From the NCBI RefSeq assembly GCF_027920545.1, contig NZ_CP115859.1, positions 2,536,001 to 2,600,000 of the forward strand: 64,000 nucleotides of DNA. The letters run 5' to 3'. Origin of the DNA: Chryseobacterium camelliae (GTDB lineage: Bacteria > Bacteroidota > Bacteroidia > Flavobacteriales > Weeksellaceae). The translations under genes and the position numbers were made by a program. Shown here one piece after another: positions 43,054-51,097 of this stretch. The notes beneath the pieces were generated by a model. It did no database searches and was not told the origin of the DNA. It saw only the letters and a list, made by a program, of their open reading frames with translations. Every line of letters begins with the position of its first letter. The stretch's first letter is position 1.

Positions 43054-43584
43054 ATGGAATTAAGGTTTTTCAAAGATTTTGACTTTACAAATTTTTGGAG
43101 TGAGTGCAGTTATTCGTCAAAAGATTATATTGAAGATTTTCCGAACGATGAAATCATTACTGCAATCGAAAGTGAATTAGGGTATCAACTTCCCGGATCT
43201 TATATCGAACTGATGAAAATACAGAATGGGGGATTGGTAAATAAATCATGTTTCTCCATTACTGAAAGCGTTTCCTGGGCAGAAGATCATGTTGCCATTA
43301 CCGGAATTATGGGGATCGGAAAAATAAAATCACACGCAGTTTGCGGAGAACTTGGAAGCCAGTTTATGATGAAGGAATGGGGATATCCAGCTGATGGTAT
43401 TTATATTTGCGATTGTCCTTCTGCCGGGCACGATATGATTTTACTTGATTATTCCTCTTGTGGAAAAAACGGAGAACCGGAAGTGGTGCACGTAGATCAG
43501 GAAAATAACTTTAAAAAAACTTTTTTGGCAAAAGATTTTGAAACATTCATCAGAGGATTGAGGAATGAAGAAGAATTTGATTAA
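43054..43584 (+). CDS. SMI1/KNR4 family protein
   Basis: A 176-residue protein with the SMI1/KNR4 (SUKH) pattern: IESELGYQLPGSYIELMKIQNGG near the N-terminus (written here as IESELGYQLPGSYIEL and MKIQNGG), then GYPADGIYICDCPSAGHD. SUKH proteins often act as immunity proteins to contact-dependent toxins, but many are housekeeping or unassigned. No toxin gene is adjacent. The stop overlaps the next start by one base (TAATG). Confidence 0.88.
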   Translation: MELRFFKDFDFTNFWSECSYSSKDYIEDFPNDEIITAIESELGYQLPGSYIELMKIQNGGLVNKSCFSITESVSWAEDHVAITGIMGIGKIKSHAVCGELGSQFMMKEWGYPADGIYICDCPSAGHDMILLDYSSCGKNGEPEVVHVDQENNFKKTFLAKDFETFIRGLRNEEEFD

Positions 43585-44282
43585 TGAATGCAATGAATAA
43601 AACTTTTGCAGATAAAGTCATTGAGTTTAATCAAAACTTACACTATTCCGGGGAATTACCGGAAGACTTTCAGGTGCTCAATCCATATTTGGATAATCCT
43701 GAAACAATGATTGTGATGCAAAAGTTTTATCACAAATATTATAATGATTCAAACAGAAGGAAATTTATCATAGGAATTAATCCAAGCCGTCACGGAGCAG
43801 GAGTTACGGGAGTTCCTTTTACCGATACCAAACGTTTGGAAAATATTTGCGGAATTAAAATGAAATCCGCGCACACCCATGAAGTTTCTTCCGTTTTTAT
43901 GTATGATATGATTGCGGAATATGGAGGTGCAGAAGAATTTTATAAAAACATCTACATCAACTCTCCGTTTCCTCTGGCGATTGTAAGAAAATCGAAAAAC
44001 GGCTGGCTGAATGCCAATTACTATGATGACAAAGTACTTTTTAATGATGTAAAAGATTTCATGATTGCTTCTTTACAGAAACATATCAGTTTAAATCTGA
44101 TCACAGCTGAAGTCTTTGTTTTAGGAAAGAAAAATGCGGATTTTATTTCAAAATTAAACCAGGAAGCTCATCTTTTCGAAAAAATGACCGTGTTGGAACA
44201 TCCAAGATATATACAACAATATAAATCAAAAGAAAAACAGCTCTATATTGATAAATATATTTTGGCTTTGAATAAAAATTAA
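43584..44282 (+). CDS. SMUG2-type uracil-DNA glycosylase family (DUF4918)
   Basis: A 232-residue protein. IGINPSRHGAGVTGVPFTD carries the water-activating loop of UDG-superfamily enzymes, and LEHPRYIQQYKSK corresponds to the C-terminal His loop. The pattern is that of the SMUG2/DUF4918 group. It should excise uracil or damaged bases from DNA. It overlaps the SMI1-family gene by one base, indicating cotranscription; a second ATG at 43593 is possible as start. Confidence 0.82.
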   Translation: MNAMNKTFADKVIEFNQNLHYSGELPEDFQVLNPYLDNPETMIVMQKFYHKYYNDSNRRKFIIGINPSRHGAGVTGVPFTDTKRLENICGIKMKSAHTHEVSSVFMYDMIAEYGGAEEFYKNIYINSPFPLAIVRKSKNGWLNANYYDDKVLFNDVKDFMIASLQKHISLNLITAEVFVLGKKNADFISKLNQEAHLFEKMTVLEHPRYIQQYKSKEKQLYIDKYILALNKN

Positions 44283-44303
44283 GTCACCAAATACCATTTA
44301 AAT

Positions 44304-45068
44304 ATGCCCTGGAATCCTGAAGTTTACAATCAGTTTAAAAATATCCGTTACCAACCTTTCTTTGATTTGATGGAAAACATTTCGTCAGATGGTTTAAAAA
44401 AAGCCATTGATATTGGTTGCGGAACAGGAGAACAAACCAAAATTCTTTCAGAAAAATTCTCAGATGCCGTTTTTTTAGGAATTGATTCTTCTGTGGAAAT
44501 GCTTGCCCAGTCGAATGTATTTAAACACGAACGATTAAGTTTTCAACAGAAAACAGTTGAAGAACTCTATGATGCTAATGATCAATGGGATTTGATTTTC
44601 AGTAATGCGGCTTTACAATGGTCGGATAACCATGAAAAGCTATTTCCAAAGTTGCTTTCTTTACTAAGTGAGAACGGACAGTTTGCGGTACAAATGCCAA
44701 TGCAGTCGGAAAATATTCTTAATCAGATTCTGTTTCAGCTTGCTTCCGAAGAGCCTTACAAAACCAATCTTCAGCATTGGAACAGGATTTCTCCGGTGCT
44801 AAGCGTGGATGAATATACAAAGATGATGTTTGAATATGGGCTTAAAGACTTGCAGATTTCCATTAAAGTGTACCCGATTATTGCTGAGGATGCTGAAAAC
44901 CTCTTTCAGTTTATTTCCGGTTCGGCTTTGATTCCTTATCTGGAAAGGCTGGATGAAAATACTCAGGAAAAATTCATTGAAGAATATAAAAAACGGATCG
45001 CGAAAAAATTTGACAGATTTCCCGCTATTTATGCTTTTAAAAGAATATTGTTGTACGGAAGAAAATAA
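44304..45068 (+). CDS. Trans-aconitate 2-methyltransferase-like SAM methyltransferase
   Basis: A 254-residue class I methyltransferase. The SAM motif is AIDIGCGTGEQT, with LGIDSSVEML and DLIFSNAALQW following; the opening MPWNPEVYNQFKNIRYQPFFDL is typical of Tam. Tam methylates trans-aconitate, an inhibitor of the citrate cycle. Substrate assignment is by resemblance only. Confidence 0.82.
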   Translation: MPWNPEVYNQFKNIRYQPFFDLMENISSDGLKKAIDIGCGTGEQTKILSEKFSDAVFLGIDSSVEMLAQSNVFKHERLSFQQKTVEELYDANDQWDLIFSNAALQWSDNHEKLFPKLLSLLSENGQFAVQMPMQSENILNQILFQLASEEPYKTNLQHWNRISPVLSVDEYTKMMFEYGLKDLQISIKVYPIIAEDAENLFQFISGSALIPYLERLDENTQEKFIEEYKKRIAKKFDRFPAIYAFKRILLYGRK

Positions 45069-45162
45069 AGAAAAGACGTTCTAAAATTGGAAAATCTCTG
45101 GTTTTAGTTTTCCTAAAAGCCCTTTATTTAGTATTTTTGTACCAATCCAATAGATACTAAAA

Positions 45163-45927
45163 ATGAGTGATTTTGTAAGATCAGAAATTAAAAATAATAT
45201 TGCCGAGATTACATTCGGAACCGCAAAAAGTAATTCTCTTCCGGGAGCTATTCTTGAAAAACTGGCTCAGACTATTCTTGACGAAGGAGCTAAAGCTGAA
45301 GTAAAAGCTATTCTTGTAAAAAGTGAAGGTGAAAAAGCGTTCTGCGCAGGAGCTAGTTTTGACGAATTATTAGCAATTGAAGAACTGGAAGCTTCTACCC
45401 GATTTTTTGGAGGATTTGCCAAAGTTTTAAATGCAATGAGAAATTGCGGGAAGATTGTTGTGGTAAGAGTTCAGGGTAAAACAACCGGAGGCGGAGTAGG
45501 TCTTGCATGTGGAGCAGATTACTGTTTTGCAACGAAAGATTCGGCATTGGCCTTAACGGAACTTAATCTTGGAATTGGTCCTTTTGTTATCGGTCCTTAT
45601 GTGGAAAGAAAAATAGGAAAATCACAATTTTCAGCGATGGCGATCGATGCAGACTTCAGATCCGCAGCATGGGCAGAACAGCACAATATTTATCACTCAG
45701 TTTCAGAAAATATTGCAGAAATGGATTCTAAGTTAGAGAAGTTTTTGAACACTTTGGCTACAAGAAGTGAAGATGCTTTAGCTTTAATCAAGAAAGTGTC
45801 TTGGGAAGGAACAGATCATTTCAATGAATTGATGCCTGCAAGAATTCATATGAGTGCAAGCCTTATTCTGGAAGATTCTGCTAAAAAGAATATTGAATCA
45901 ATCAAAGAAAGATTGAGAGTAAAATAA
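45163..45927 (+). CDS. Enoyl-CoA hydratase/isomerase family protein
   Basis: A 254-residue crotonase-fold protein. Oxyanion segments are GEKAFCAGASFDEL and KTTGGGVGLACGADYCFA; the expected catalytic Glu region reads LGIGPFVIGPYV. A -7 type element TATTTTTG lies at 45133-45140. The paa locus 2.3 kb upstream lacks a distinct paaF (2,3-dehydroadipyl-CoA hydratase); this gene could fill that step but nothing in the sequence proves it. Confidence 0.85.
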   Translation: MSDFVRSEIKNNIAEITFGTAKSNSLPGAILEKLAQTILDEGAKAEVKAILVKSEGEKAFCAGASFDELLAIEELEASTRFFGGFAKVLNAMRNCGKIVVVRVQGKTTGGGVGLACGADYCFATKDSALALTELNLGIGPFVIGPYVERKIGKSQFSAMAIDADFRSAAWAEQHNIYHSVSENIAEMDSKLEKFLNTLATRSEDALALIKKVSWEGTDHFNELMPARIHMSASLILEDSAKKNIESIKERLRVK

Positions 45928-45944
45928 TTTGACAGTTTTAAAAT

Positions 45945-45983
45945 AAAAAAAGCGTTGCTAGATTTTCTAACAACGCTTTTTTT
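45945..45983. terminator. Bidirectional terminator
   Basis: An A-run, AGCGTTG, a short mismatch and TAGA are mirrored by TCTA, CAACGCT and a T-run. It lies between convergent genes. Confidence 0.85.
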
Positions 45984-45989
45984 AAGGTT

Positions 45990-47591
45990 TTAAGCTTTCA
46001 GTAAATTAATGGAAACCGTTGCAAGCTCAGAGTTCGGGAATTTCCGGAAAAGGTCTTTGTCGATTTTTAAACCGGTTTCTTCACAGATTTTCCTGAAAAC
46101 ATCAATTTCCAGAATATATTGATCTGAAAAGCCATGAGTAGCTTCATAAGCGGTAGCTGCAGTTTTTCCCAGATTTTCACGAGTGAGTTTTGGAGCCAAA
46201 GAATGAAGTTCTATGATGAGAAGTCCGTTCTTTTGAATGTAAGGAAGCCAAAGTTCAAGATGTTCTTTTAAACTTTCTTCAACTAATGCATTCGGAAGCC
46301 TTTTCCCACGATATGCAAATGCTCCTGTTGAAGTACTTATTCTTTGTGGATTTTTGTTGCCGGGAGCTTGCCAGATTCTGTTATGGTCTAGAAATGTTCT
46401 GATATTGAGAAGCTCAGAAAGCTCAATTTCGTAATTATCTTTTAAATCTTCTGCCAGTTTTTTCGGATTTCCGATGTCGCCCCAGATTACTTTGGCCCAA
46501 ATATCATTATTAATCAGGTTGGCTCTTGTTACTTTCAATGCAGCCGGATTATAATCTGCGCCTACCAGAAATAAAGGATATTCTTCAAGCATTTTTCCCC
46601 GTAACGTATATCTTTCAATGGTTTCAAAAATATGCTGGATGAAGGCGCCGTTTCCGCAACCCATATCCAAAACGCCTTTGGGCTGTAAATGAATAGGCTG
46701 ATTAAAAATCTGAATGATAAAATCATTGGCGACTTTAAAATAATTGGAATGAGCGCCTCCGCTTCCCCAAACATTCATCGCTCTGTCTACATGTATTTCA
46801 TCTTCTCCTTCTTCAACATCTCTTATTTTACCGGCATTTCCGAATAAAAGTTCGTCCATTTTATTCATGAGTGGAAGATAAGAAACGGTAACTCCGTAAG
46901 AAGCGGCTCTTTTGGCAAAGTAAATTCCGGTTTCTGTAAACTTATAAGTGTTTCCTGATTTTTTAAACCACTCTAAATGGGTAAGGAAATCTAAAATAAT
47001 TTCAAAGTTTTCAGAGTTTTTATGAAATTCTGCGGCCTGAAAAGAGGTCTCCATAAAATATTTGTGAAACATTCCGGTCATTCCAAGATAGACAATGAGA
47101 GGTCCGATTACGCATCCTTCAATATGTTTGAGGATTTGTTCCTGGACTTTTTTTTCTTCCGGATCTTCGGAAAAAGCAATTCCGAAATTATCTTTAATGG
47201 AATGGGTAAGTTTTTCAAATTCTTCGATAAATAAAGCATCTGTAACTTGATTTTTTATATCAACCGATTTTTTTTGGAAAGAAATTACTTTAAGATATAG
47301 AGGAGAGTATTTTTGGAGAAATTGTGTATGGCTGTTTTCTGAAATAATAATGTTATCGGTTGTATTGTTGAGTTCATACTCTAAGAAACCTTGTGAAGCC
47401 AAACTCCGTAAAGCAACATTCAGATAGCCTTCGTTGGCTTTGTAGATTTTGGTGAGTTCTGATAAGGAAATGCTCTTTTTGTCGATGATATAGCATAAGA
47501 TTTCACGCTTGATCAACGAAGCCACAATGGGAGCTGTAACAATCCCGTCCAGATGTCTGAAAATTAGCGAACGTAAAATTTCTTTATCCAT
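45990..47591 (-). CDS. Large class I SAM-dependent methyltransferase with winged-helix N-terminus
   Basis: A protein of about 533 residues from the ATG at 47591 (a TTG at 47600 is also open). Residues 1-75 resemble a winged helix as in O-methyltransferases (SLSELTKIYKANEGYLNVAL). The SAM motif VLDMGCGNGAFIQ lies near residue 300. Motifs LDHNRIW and EATHGFSDQY later in the chain recall, from memory, the AprA-MT1 type polyketide methyltransferases with a bound metal. No polyketide synthase is nearby. Substrate unknown. Confidence 0.75.
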   Translation of the reverse strand: MDKEILRSLIFRHLDGIVTAPIVASLIKREILCYIIDKKSISLSELTKIYKANEGYLNVALRSLASQGFLEYELNNTTDNIIISENSHTQFLQKYSPLYLKVISFQKKSVDIKNQVTDALFIEEFEKLTHSIKDNFGIAFSEDPEEKKVQEQILKHIEGCVIGPLIVYLGMTGMFHKYFMETSFQAAEFHKNSENFEIILDFLTHLEWFKKSGNTYKFTETGIYFAKRAASYGVTVSYLPLMNKMDELLFGNAGKIRDVEEGEDEIHVDRAMNVWGSGGAHSNYFKVANDFIIQIFNQPIHLQPKGVLDMGCGNGAFIQHIFETIERYTLRGKMLEEYPLFLVGADYNPAALKVTRANLINNDIWAKVIWGDIGNPKKLAEDLKDNYEIELSELLNIRTFLDHNRIWQAPGNKNPQRISTSTGAFAYRGKRLPNALVEESLKEHLELWLPYIQKNGLLIIELHSLAPKLTRENLGKTAATAYEATHGFSDQYILEIDVFRKICEETGLKIDKDLFRKFPNSELATVSINLLKA

Positions 47592-47672
47592 AATTTTCAA
47601 GTGTTAGTTTTCCTAAAGTTAAGAATTAGTTTAAAGCTTAATGAAAAAGGCTTGAAAATTTTTAAAAAATAT

Positions 47673-47713
47673 TTTGATGTTTAAAATTTAATTATAACTT
47701 TGTATTTCAAAGT
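47673..47713 (+). promoter_or_regulatory. Promoter with overlapping palindromic operator (box 1)
   Basis: TTTG (47673-47676), 18 bases, then TAACTTTG (47695-47702), a full -33/-7 match. A 17-base palindrome ACTTTG-TATTT-CAAAGT (47697-47713) overlaps the -7 element. The same palindrome recurs at 49202-49218, and the small winged-helix protein encoded between them is the likely binder. Confidence 0.65.
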
Positions 47714-47720
47714 TCTTTAT

Positions 47721-48338
47721 ATGGAATCAAAAAACTATCACGAAGACTTATCACATATTCGTTCTATGATGGAGCGTTCTTCAAGATTTATTTCTTTGAG
47801 CGGACTGTCTGGAGTTTTTGCAGGATTGGCAGCTATTTTAGGTGCTATATATGTGTACTTTGCCTTTCAGCGCGAGGGAATTGATTATTTTGCCGGACAG
47901 CGAAATGTTTTTAAAGCCGGTTTGGTGAATGAGCTGATTATTACCGGAATTGTGATTCTTGCTGTAGCTCTTTTAAGCGGATATATTTTTACCGCCAATA
48001 AAAGCCGCAGAAAAGGATTGAAAATTTGGGATGCTACCACTAAGAGACTTTTGATTACCTTTGCGGTCCCTTTAATTTCAGGAGGAATCTTTTGTTTAGG
48101 ACTTTTGTATCATCATCTTTTTGTCTTCATCGCTCCGGCTACTCTTATTTTCTATGGACTGGCTTTAGTGAGTGCGGAACGATATACATTAACTGATGTA
48201 AAATATCTAGGATATTGCCAGATTGCATTAGGGTTGTTTTCCCTTTTCTTTATTGGATGGGGATTGGTGACCTGGACGATTGGTTTTGGCGTACTTCATG
48301 TGGTGTATGGATTGATTATGCATAAGAAATATAAATAG
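47721..48338 (+). CDS. Membrane protein linked to winged-helix regulator
   Basis: The ATG at 47721 gives a 205-residue protein with a soluble N-terminal helix (MESKNYHEDLSHIRSMMERS) and about five TM segments. Such proteins recur in Bacteroidota next to small MarR/HTH_34-type regulators, as here, but no activity is known. It heads an operon with a transglutaminase-like protein and the regulator and has a strong promoter carrying a palindrome. Confidence 0.75.
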   Translation: MESKNYHEDLSHIRSMMERSSRFISLSGLSGVFAGLAAILGAIYVYFAFQREGIDYFAGQRNVFKAGLVNELIITGIVILAVALLSGYIFTANKSRRKGLKIWDATTKRLLITFAVPLISGGIFCLGLLYHHLFVFIAPATLIFYGLALVSAERYTLTDVKYLGYCQIALGLFSLFFIGWGLVTWTIGFGVLHVVYGLIMHKKYK

Positions 48339-48342
48339 AACA

Positions 48343-48891
48343 GTGAAAGTGAAGAAATGGGTTGTATTTTTAATGATTATTTTTGCAATCGTTATTTGCA
48401 GAACTTATTTATTCATGTCTTTTTTCAAGTATGAAATAATTAGAGAAAGCGCAGCACCTGTTTCAGTTATTACCAATCAGAAACTTTTAGATGATTTAAA
48501 AACAAGTAGATCAGAAGATGCTATTGATAATATTATTCAGGATGCATTAAGGAAAACAAGTTCTGACTTAAGTTTTACATTTAATAAATGCTATAATGAG
48601 GTTAATCATTTGGCGGAATCTAAAAACGCAAATTGTATTGGATATGCCGGATTTTTATCAGCAATAATTCAATATAAGTTAAATAAAAGTAGACATGATA
48701 AGCAGTGGAAGGTTCATCATAAAGTCGGGAAAATTTATTTTTTGAATGAAAATATAAATAAATTTTTTGATTCGAATTTTTTTAAAGACCATGATTTTGT
48801 AACTGTTGAAAACATAGAAACAAAAGAGATAATTCCAATTGACGGTACAGTTTACGATTACTTTAAAATAAATAGAGTACAATTAAAATGA
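48343..48891 (+). CDS. Membrane-anchored protein with transglutaminase-like Cys-His-Asp pattern
   Basis: A 182-residue protein from a GTG start, with one N-terminal TM (about residues 5-27). The rest contains NCIGYAGFLSAIIQY (Cys98), HDFVTVEN (His150) and IPIDGTVYD (Asp167), in the order and spacing of a transglutaminase/protease-like triad. The family was not recognised; catalytic activity is inference. It lies 4 bases after the membrane protein gene and its stop overlaps the regulator start (ATGA). Confidence 0.65.
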   Translation: MKVKKWVVFLMIIFAIVICRTYLFMSFFKYEIIRESAAPVSVITNQKLLDDLKTSRSEDAIDNIIQDALRKTSSDLSFTFNKCYNEVNHLAESKNANCIGYAGFLSAIIQYKLNKSRHDKQWKVHHKVGKIYFLNENINKFFDSNFFKDHDFVTVENIETKEIIPIDGTVYDYFKINRVQLK

Positions 48892-49178
48892 TCAAAATAA
48901 ATCAACTCAACAAAGAATTCGAAAGTCGTGTAAGATTGGGCATTATGTCTGTTCTTATGGTGAACGATTGGGTTGATTTTTCTGAAATGAAAAGCCTTTT
49001 AGAAATTACGGACGGTAATTTGGCAAGTCACAGCAGTGCATTGGAAAAGTCTAATTACATTGAAGTAAAAAAAGAATTTGTAGGTAAAAAGCCAAAAACA
49101 TCTTATCGGGTGACTCAGGCCGGAAGATTAGCATTTACCGAACATTTGAATGCTCTTGAAAAATTATTGGGTAGATAA
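48888..49178 (+). CDS. Small winged-helix transcriptional regulator (HTH_34/MarR-like)
   Basis: A 96-residue winged-helix protein: FESRVRLGIMSVLMVNDWVDF, then LLEITDGNLASHSSALEKSNYI (recognition helix, written in parts as LLEITDGNLASHS and ALEKSNYI) and the wing KKPKTSYRVTQAGR. It overlaps the upstream stop by 4 bases. The two 17-base palindromes on the promoters of its own operon and of the next one are probable targets, so autoregulation is likely. Confidence 0.88.
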   Translation: MIKINQLNKEFESRVRLGIMSVLMVNDWVDFSEMKSLLEITDGNLASHSSALEKSNYIEVKKEFVGKKPKTSYRVTQAGRLAFTEHLNALEKLLGR

Positions 49179-49201
49179 GAGTCAATTTTTTTTGAATTTA
49201 A

Positions 49202-49218
49202 ACTTTGTATTCCAAAGT
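49202..49218 (+). promoter_or_regulatory. Palindromic operator (box 2)
   Basis: ACTTTG-TATTC-CAAAGT, differing by one base from box 1 at 47697-47713, followed in both places by CTTTAT. It lies 28 bases before the ATG at 49246 and 23 bases after the regulator stop. Confidence 0.65.
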
Positions 49219-49245
49219 ACTTTATAAATTAAAAATAAGAATATT

Positions 49246-49536
49246 ATGAAAACACTAAAACAAACCAACATCCTGATTTTCGCTGTCCCGGCATTGCTTT
49301 TGGCAGCGGCTTTTTTCTGCAATCTTTTTGTGGAAGGGTTTAACTGGTCTTTACCGGACTTCATCATTGCCGGAATTTTACTTTTTGGAACAGCATTCGT
49401 CATCAACCTGGTTGTTCATTCCCAAAAAACACTTTTGTTCAAGCTAATCATTAGTGGAATCGTGCTTTTGATTCTTCTTTTAATTTGGATAGAATTAGCG
49501 GTTGGAATTTTCGGAAGTCCGTTTGCCGGAAGCTAA
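49246..49536 (+). CDS. Small three-TM membrane protein, unknown
   Basis: A 96-residue protein with three hydrophobic segments (about residues 8-27, 36-57 and 62-88). No family is recognised. It starts behind operator box 2 and is followed 7 bases later by the broken metallophosphoesterase, so they share a transcript under the winged-helix regulator. Confidence 0.7.
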   Translation: MKTLKQTNILIFAVPALLLAAAFFCNLFVEGFNWSLPDFIIAGILLFGTAFVINLVVHSQKTLLFKLIISGIVLLILLLIWIELAVGIFGSPFAGS

Positions 49537-49543
49537 AAAGGAA

Positions 49544-50385
49544 ATGATGACAAGAAAAGATTTTTTAAAAAGGATTTTTCAACTTTCCGTTATCGGTGCA
49601 TTTCCGGCGTTGTATTCCTGGCAGGTGGAGCCTTTTTGGGTAGAATTTGTCCAGCGGAAACTGTCTGTCAAAAATCTTCCTGCCGAACTGGAAGGAAAAA
49701 TTCTGATGCAAATCTCAGATCTTCATGTAGGAGACCGGTTTGATTATCATTTCCTGATAGGATCATTTCAGAAAGCGAAACAATTTGAACCCGATTTTGT
49801 AGTGTATACCGGAGATTATGTGAATCACGGAAGTACTGAAGATCACGAAAAGCTGAAGAAAGTAATGAGTAACGCGGTCATGGGAAAGCTGGGAACCTTC
49901 GGAATTTTAGGAAACCATGATTATGGAAAGAAATGGAAAGACTTGGGTTCTTCGGAAATTACCTGCCGGATTTTAGAAAATCACGGAATCACTATGCTGA
50001 ATAATGCACAGGAAGAATCTCACGGATTAAATTTTATAGGCTTCGACGATCTGTGGTCGCCCAACTTTGATCCGATGAGCGTGATGAAAGATTATGACGC
50101 TTCAAAAGCGAATATTGTTCTTGTCATAATCCCGATGTTTGTGATAAAGAGGTATGGAACGGTTATCAAGGCTGGATTTTGAGCGGACATACACACGGCG
50201 GACAATGCAGAATTCCGGGTGTGGTTACTCCAGTACTTCCTGTAGAAAACAGAAAGTATATATCAGGCGAAATTGATCTTGAAGATGGAAGAATGCTGTA
50301 CATCAACCGTGCTTTGGGGCATTCTTTTCAGGTAAGGTTTATGGTTCGACCGGAAATCACGGTTTTTACTTTAACTCAAGCTTAA
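49544..50385 (+). pseudogene. Metallophosphoesterase (YkuE-like), frameshifted
   Basis: The first frame runs from 49544 to 50182 and carries SDLHVGD, TGDYVNHG and GNHDYG, the first metal motifs of a calcineurin-like phosphoesterase; a weak Tat-like start (TRKDFLKR) precedes a hydrophobic segment. After NIVL at about 50121 the frame becomes VIIPMF and soon stops. Shifting one base from 50122 restores CHNPDVCDKEVWNGY and then SGHTHGGQ, the last metal motifs, through to 50385. One base is therefore missing near 50121-50122. Either a real recent mutation or a sequencing error; the two halves cannot work separately. Confidence 0.88.
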
Positions 50386-50394
50386 AATTTTTAT

Positions 50395-50694
50395 ATGAAA
50401 AATGAATCTTTAATTTATTTCGGAAAATCAGTTTTGGGTCTTTTTTTCGCACTTGGAAATATATGTCTACTAGGATACTTAATTACTAAAAATCAAGATT
50501 TTGCTTTATATGGATTTATGCTATTACTATATGCTACACCAATTAATTTATTGGTAATAATATGTTTGTTAATCTATGGTTTGTTTAATAAATCTCAACT
50601 TAATATCTGCTGCAAAGCATCATCAATTATTTGTATAAACATTCCTGTAGCAATCCTTTATTTGTATATCGGAATTTCAATTCTGAATTTTTAA
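50395..50694 (+). CDS. Small three-TM membrane protein, unknown
   Basis: A 99-residue hydrophobic protein with three predicted helices (about residues 9-29, 36-62 and 74-98). No family is recognised. It lies 9 bases after the phosphoesterase remnant and 4 bases before the next membrane gene, in one operon. Confidence 0.65.
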   Translation: MKNESLIYFGKSVLGLFFALGNICLLGYLITKNQDFALYGFMLLLYATPINLLVIICLLIYGLFNKSQLNICCKASSIICINIPVAILYLYIGISILNF

Positions 50695-50698
50695 ATAA

Positions 50699-51082
50699 AT
50701 GAGTATGGAAAATTCAGAAAAAAAGAATCTTAGAAAATGGTGGCTTAACAGAAGAATTAAATATAATGTCGGACTATTAATTTCAGGTTTTGTATCATTT
50801 AATTTATATTGGTTTTTAGGAGAACTTCTGATTTTTCCTTATGATGATAGTTTTGAAGTGACCTTGTTTACAATGTCTTTTCAATTTGTTGGATATTTTT
50901 TTTTCACTCTTATTGCCAATATTTTTTACTTCTTGGGCTATTTTGTTGATGTTTTCTTCAATAAAAACAGTAGTGAAAAATTTAGAACTAATCTTTTTAA
51001 TAGTGGATTTGTATTCTCTCTATTTATTCCTTTTATAGTCCCAATTCTTATTGTAGTGCGATATTTCGTCGAATATTATTAA
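50699..51082 (+). CDS. Membrane protein, unknown
   Basis: A 127-residue protein with a Lys/Arg-rich N-terminus and three hydrophobic, Phe-rich segments (about residues 22-43, 54-82 and 99-122). A second ATG at 50705 is possible. No family is recognised; it is part of the same run of membrane genes. Confidence 0.65.
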   Translation: MSMENSEKKNLRKWWLNRRIKYNVGLLISGFVSFNLYWFLGELLIFPYDDSFEVTLFTMSFQFVGYFFFTLIANIFYFLGYFVDVFFNKNSSEKFRTNLFNSGFVFSLFIPFIVPILIVVRYFVEYY

Positions 51083-51097
51083 AATTTAATCAGAACT

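Noticed and set aside
43054..43584. SMI1/KNR4 protein as immunity gene of a toxin system
   Set aside because: No toxin, Rhs or secretion gene is adjacent; its partner by overlap is a DNA glycosylase, so an immunity role cannot be supported.
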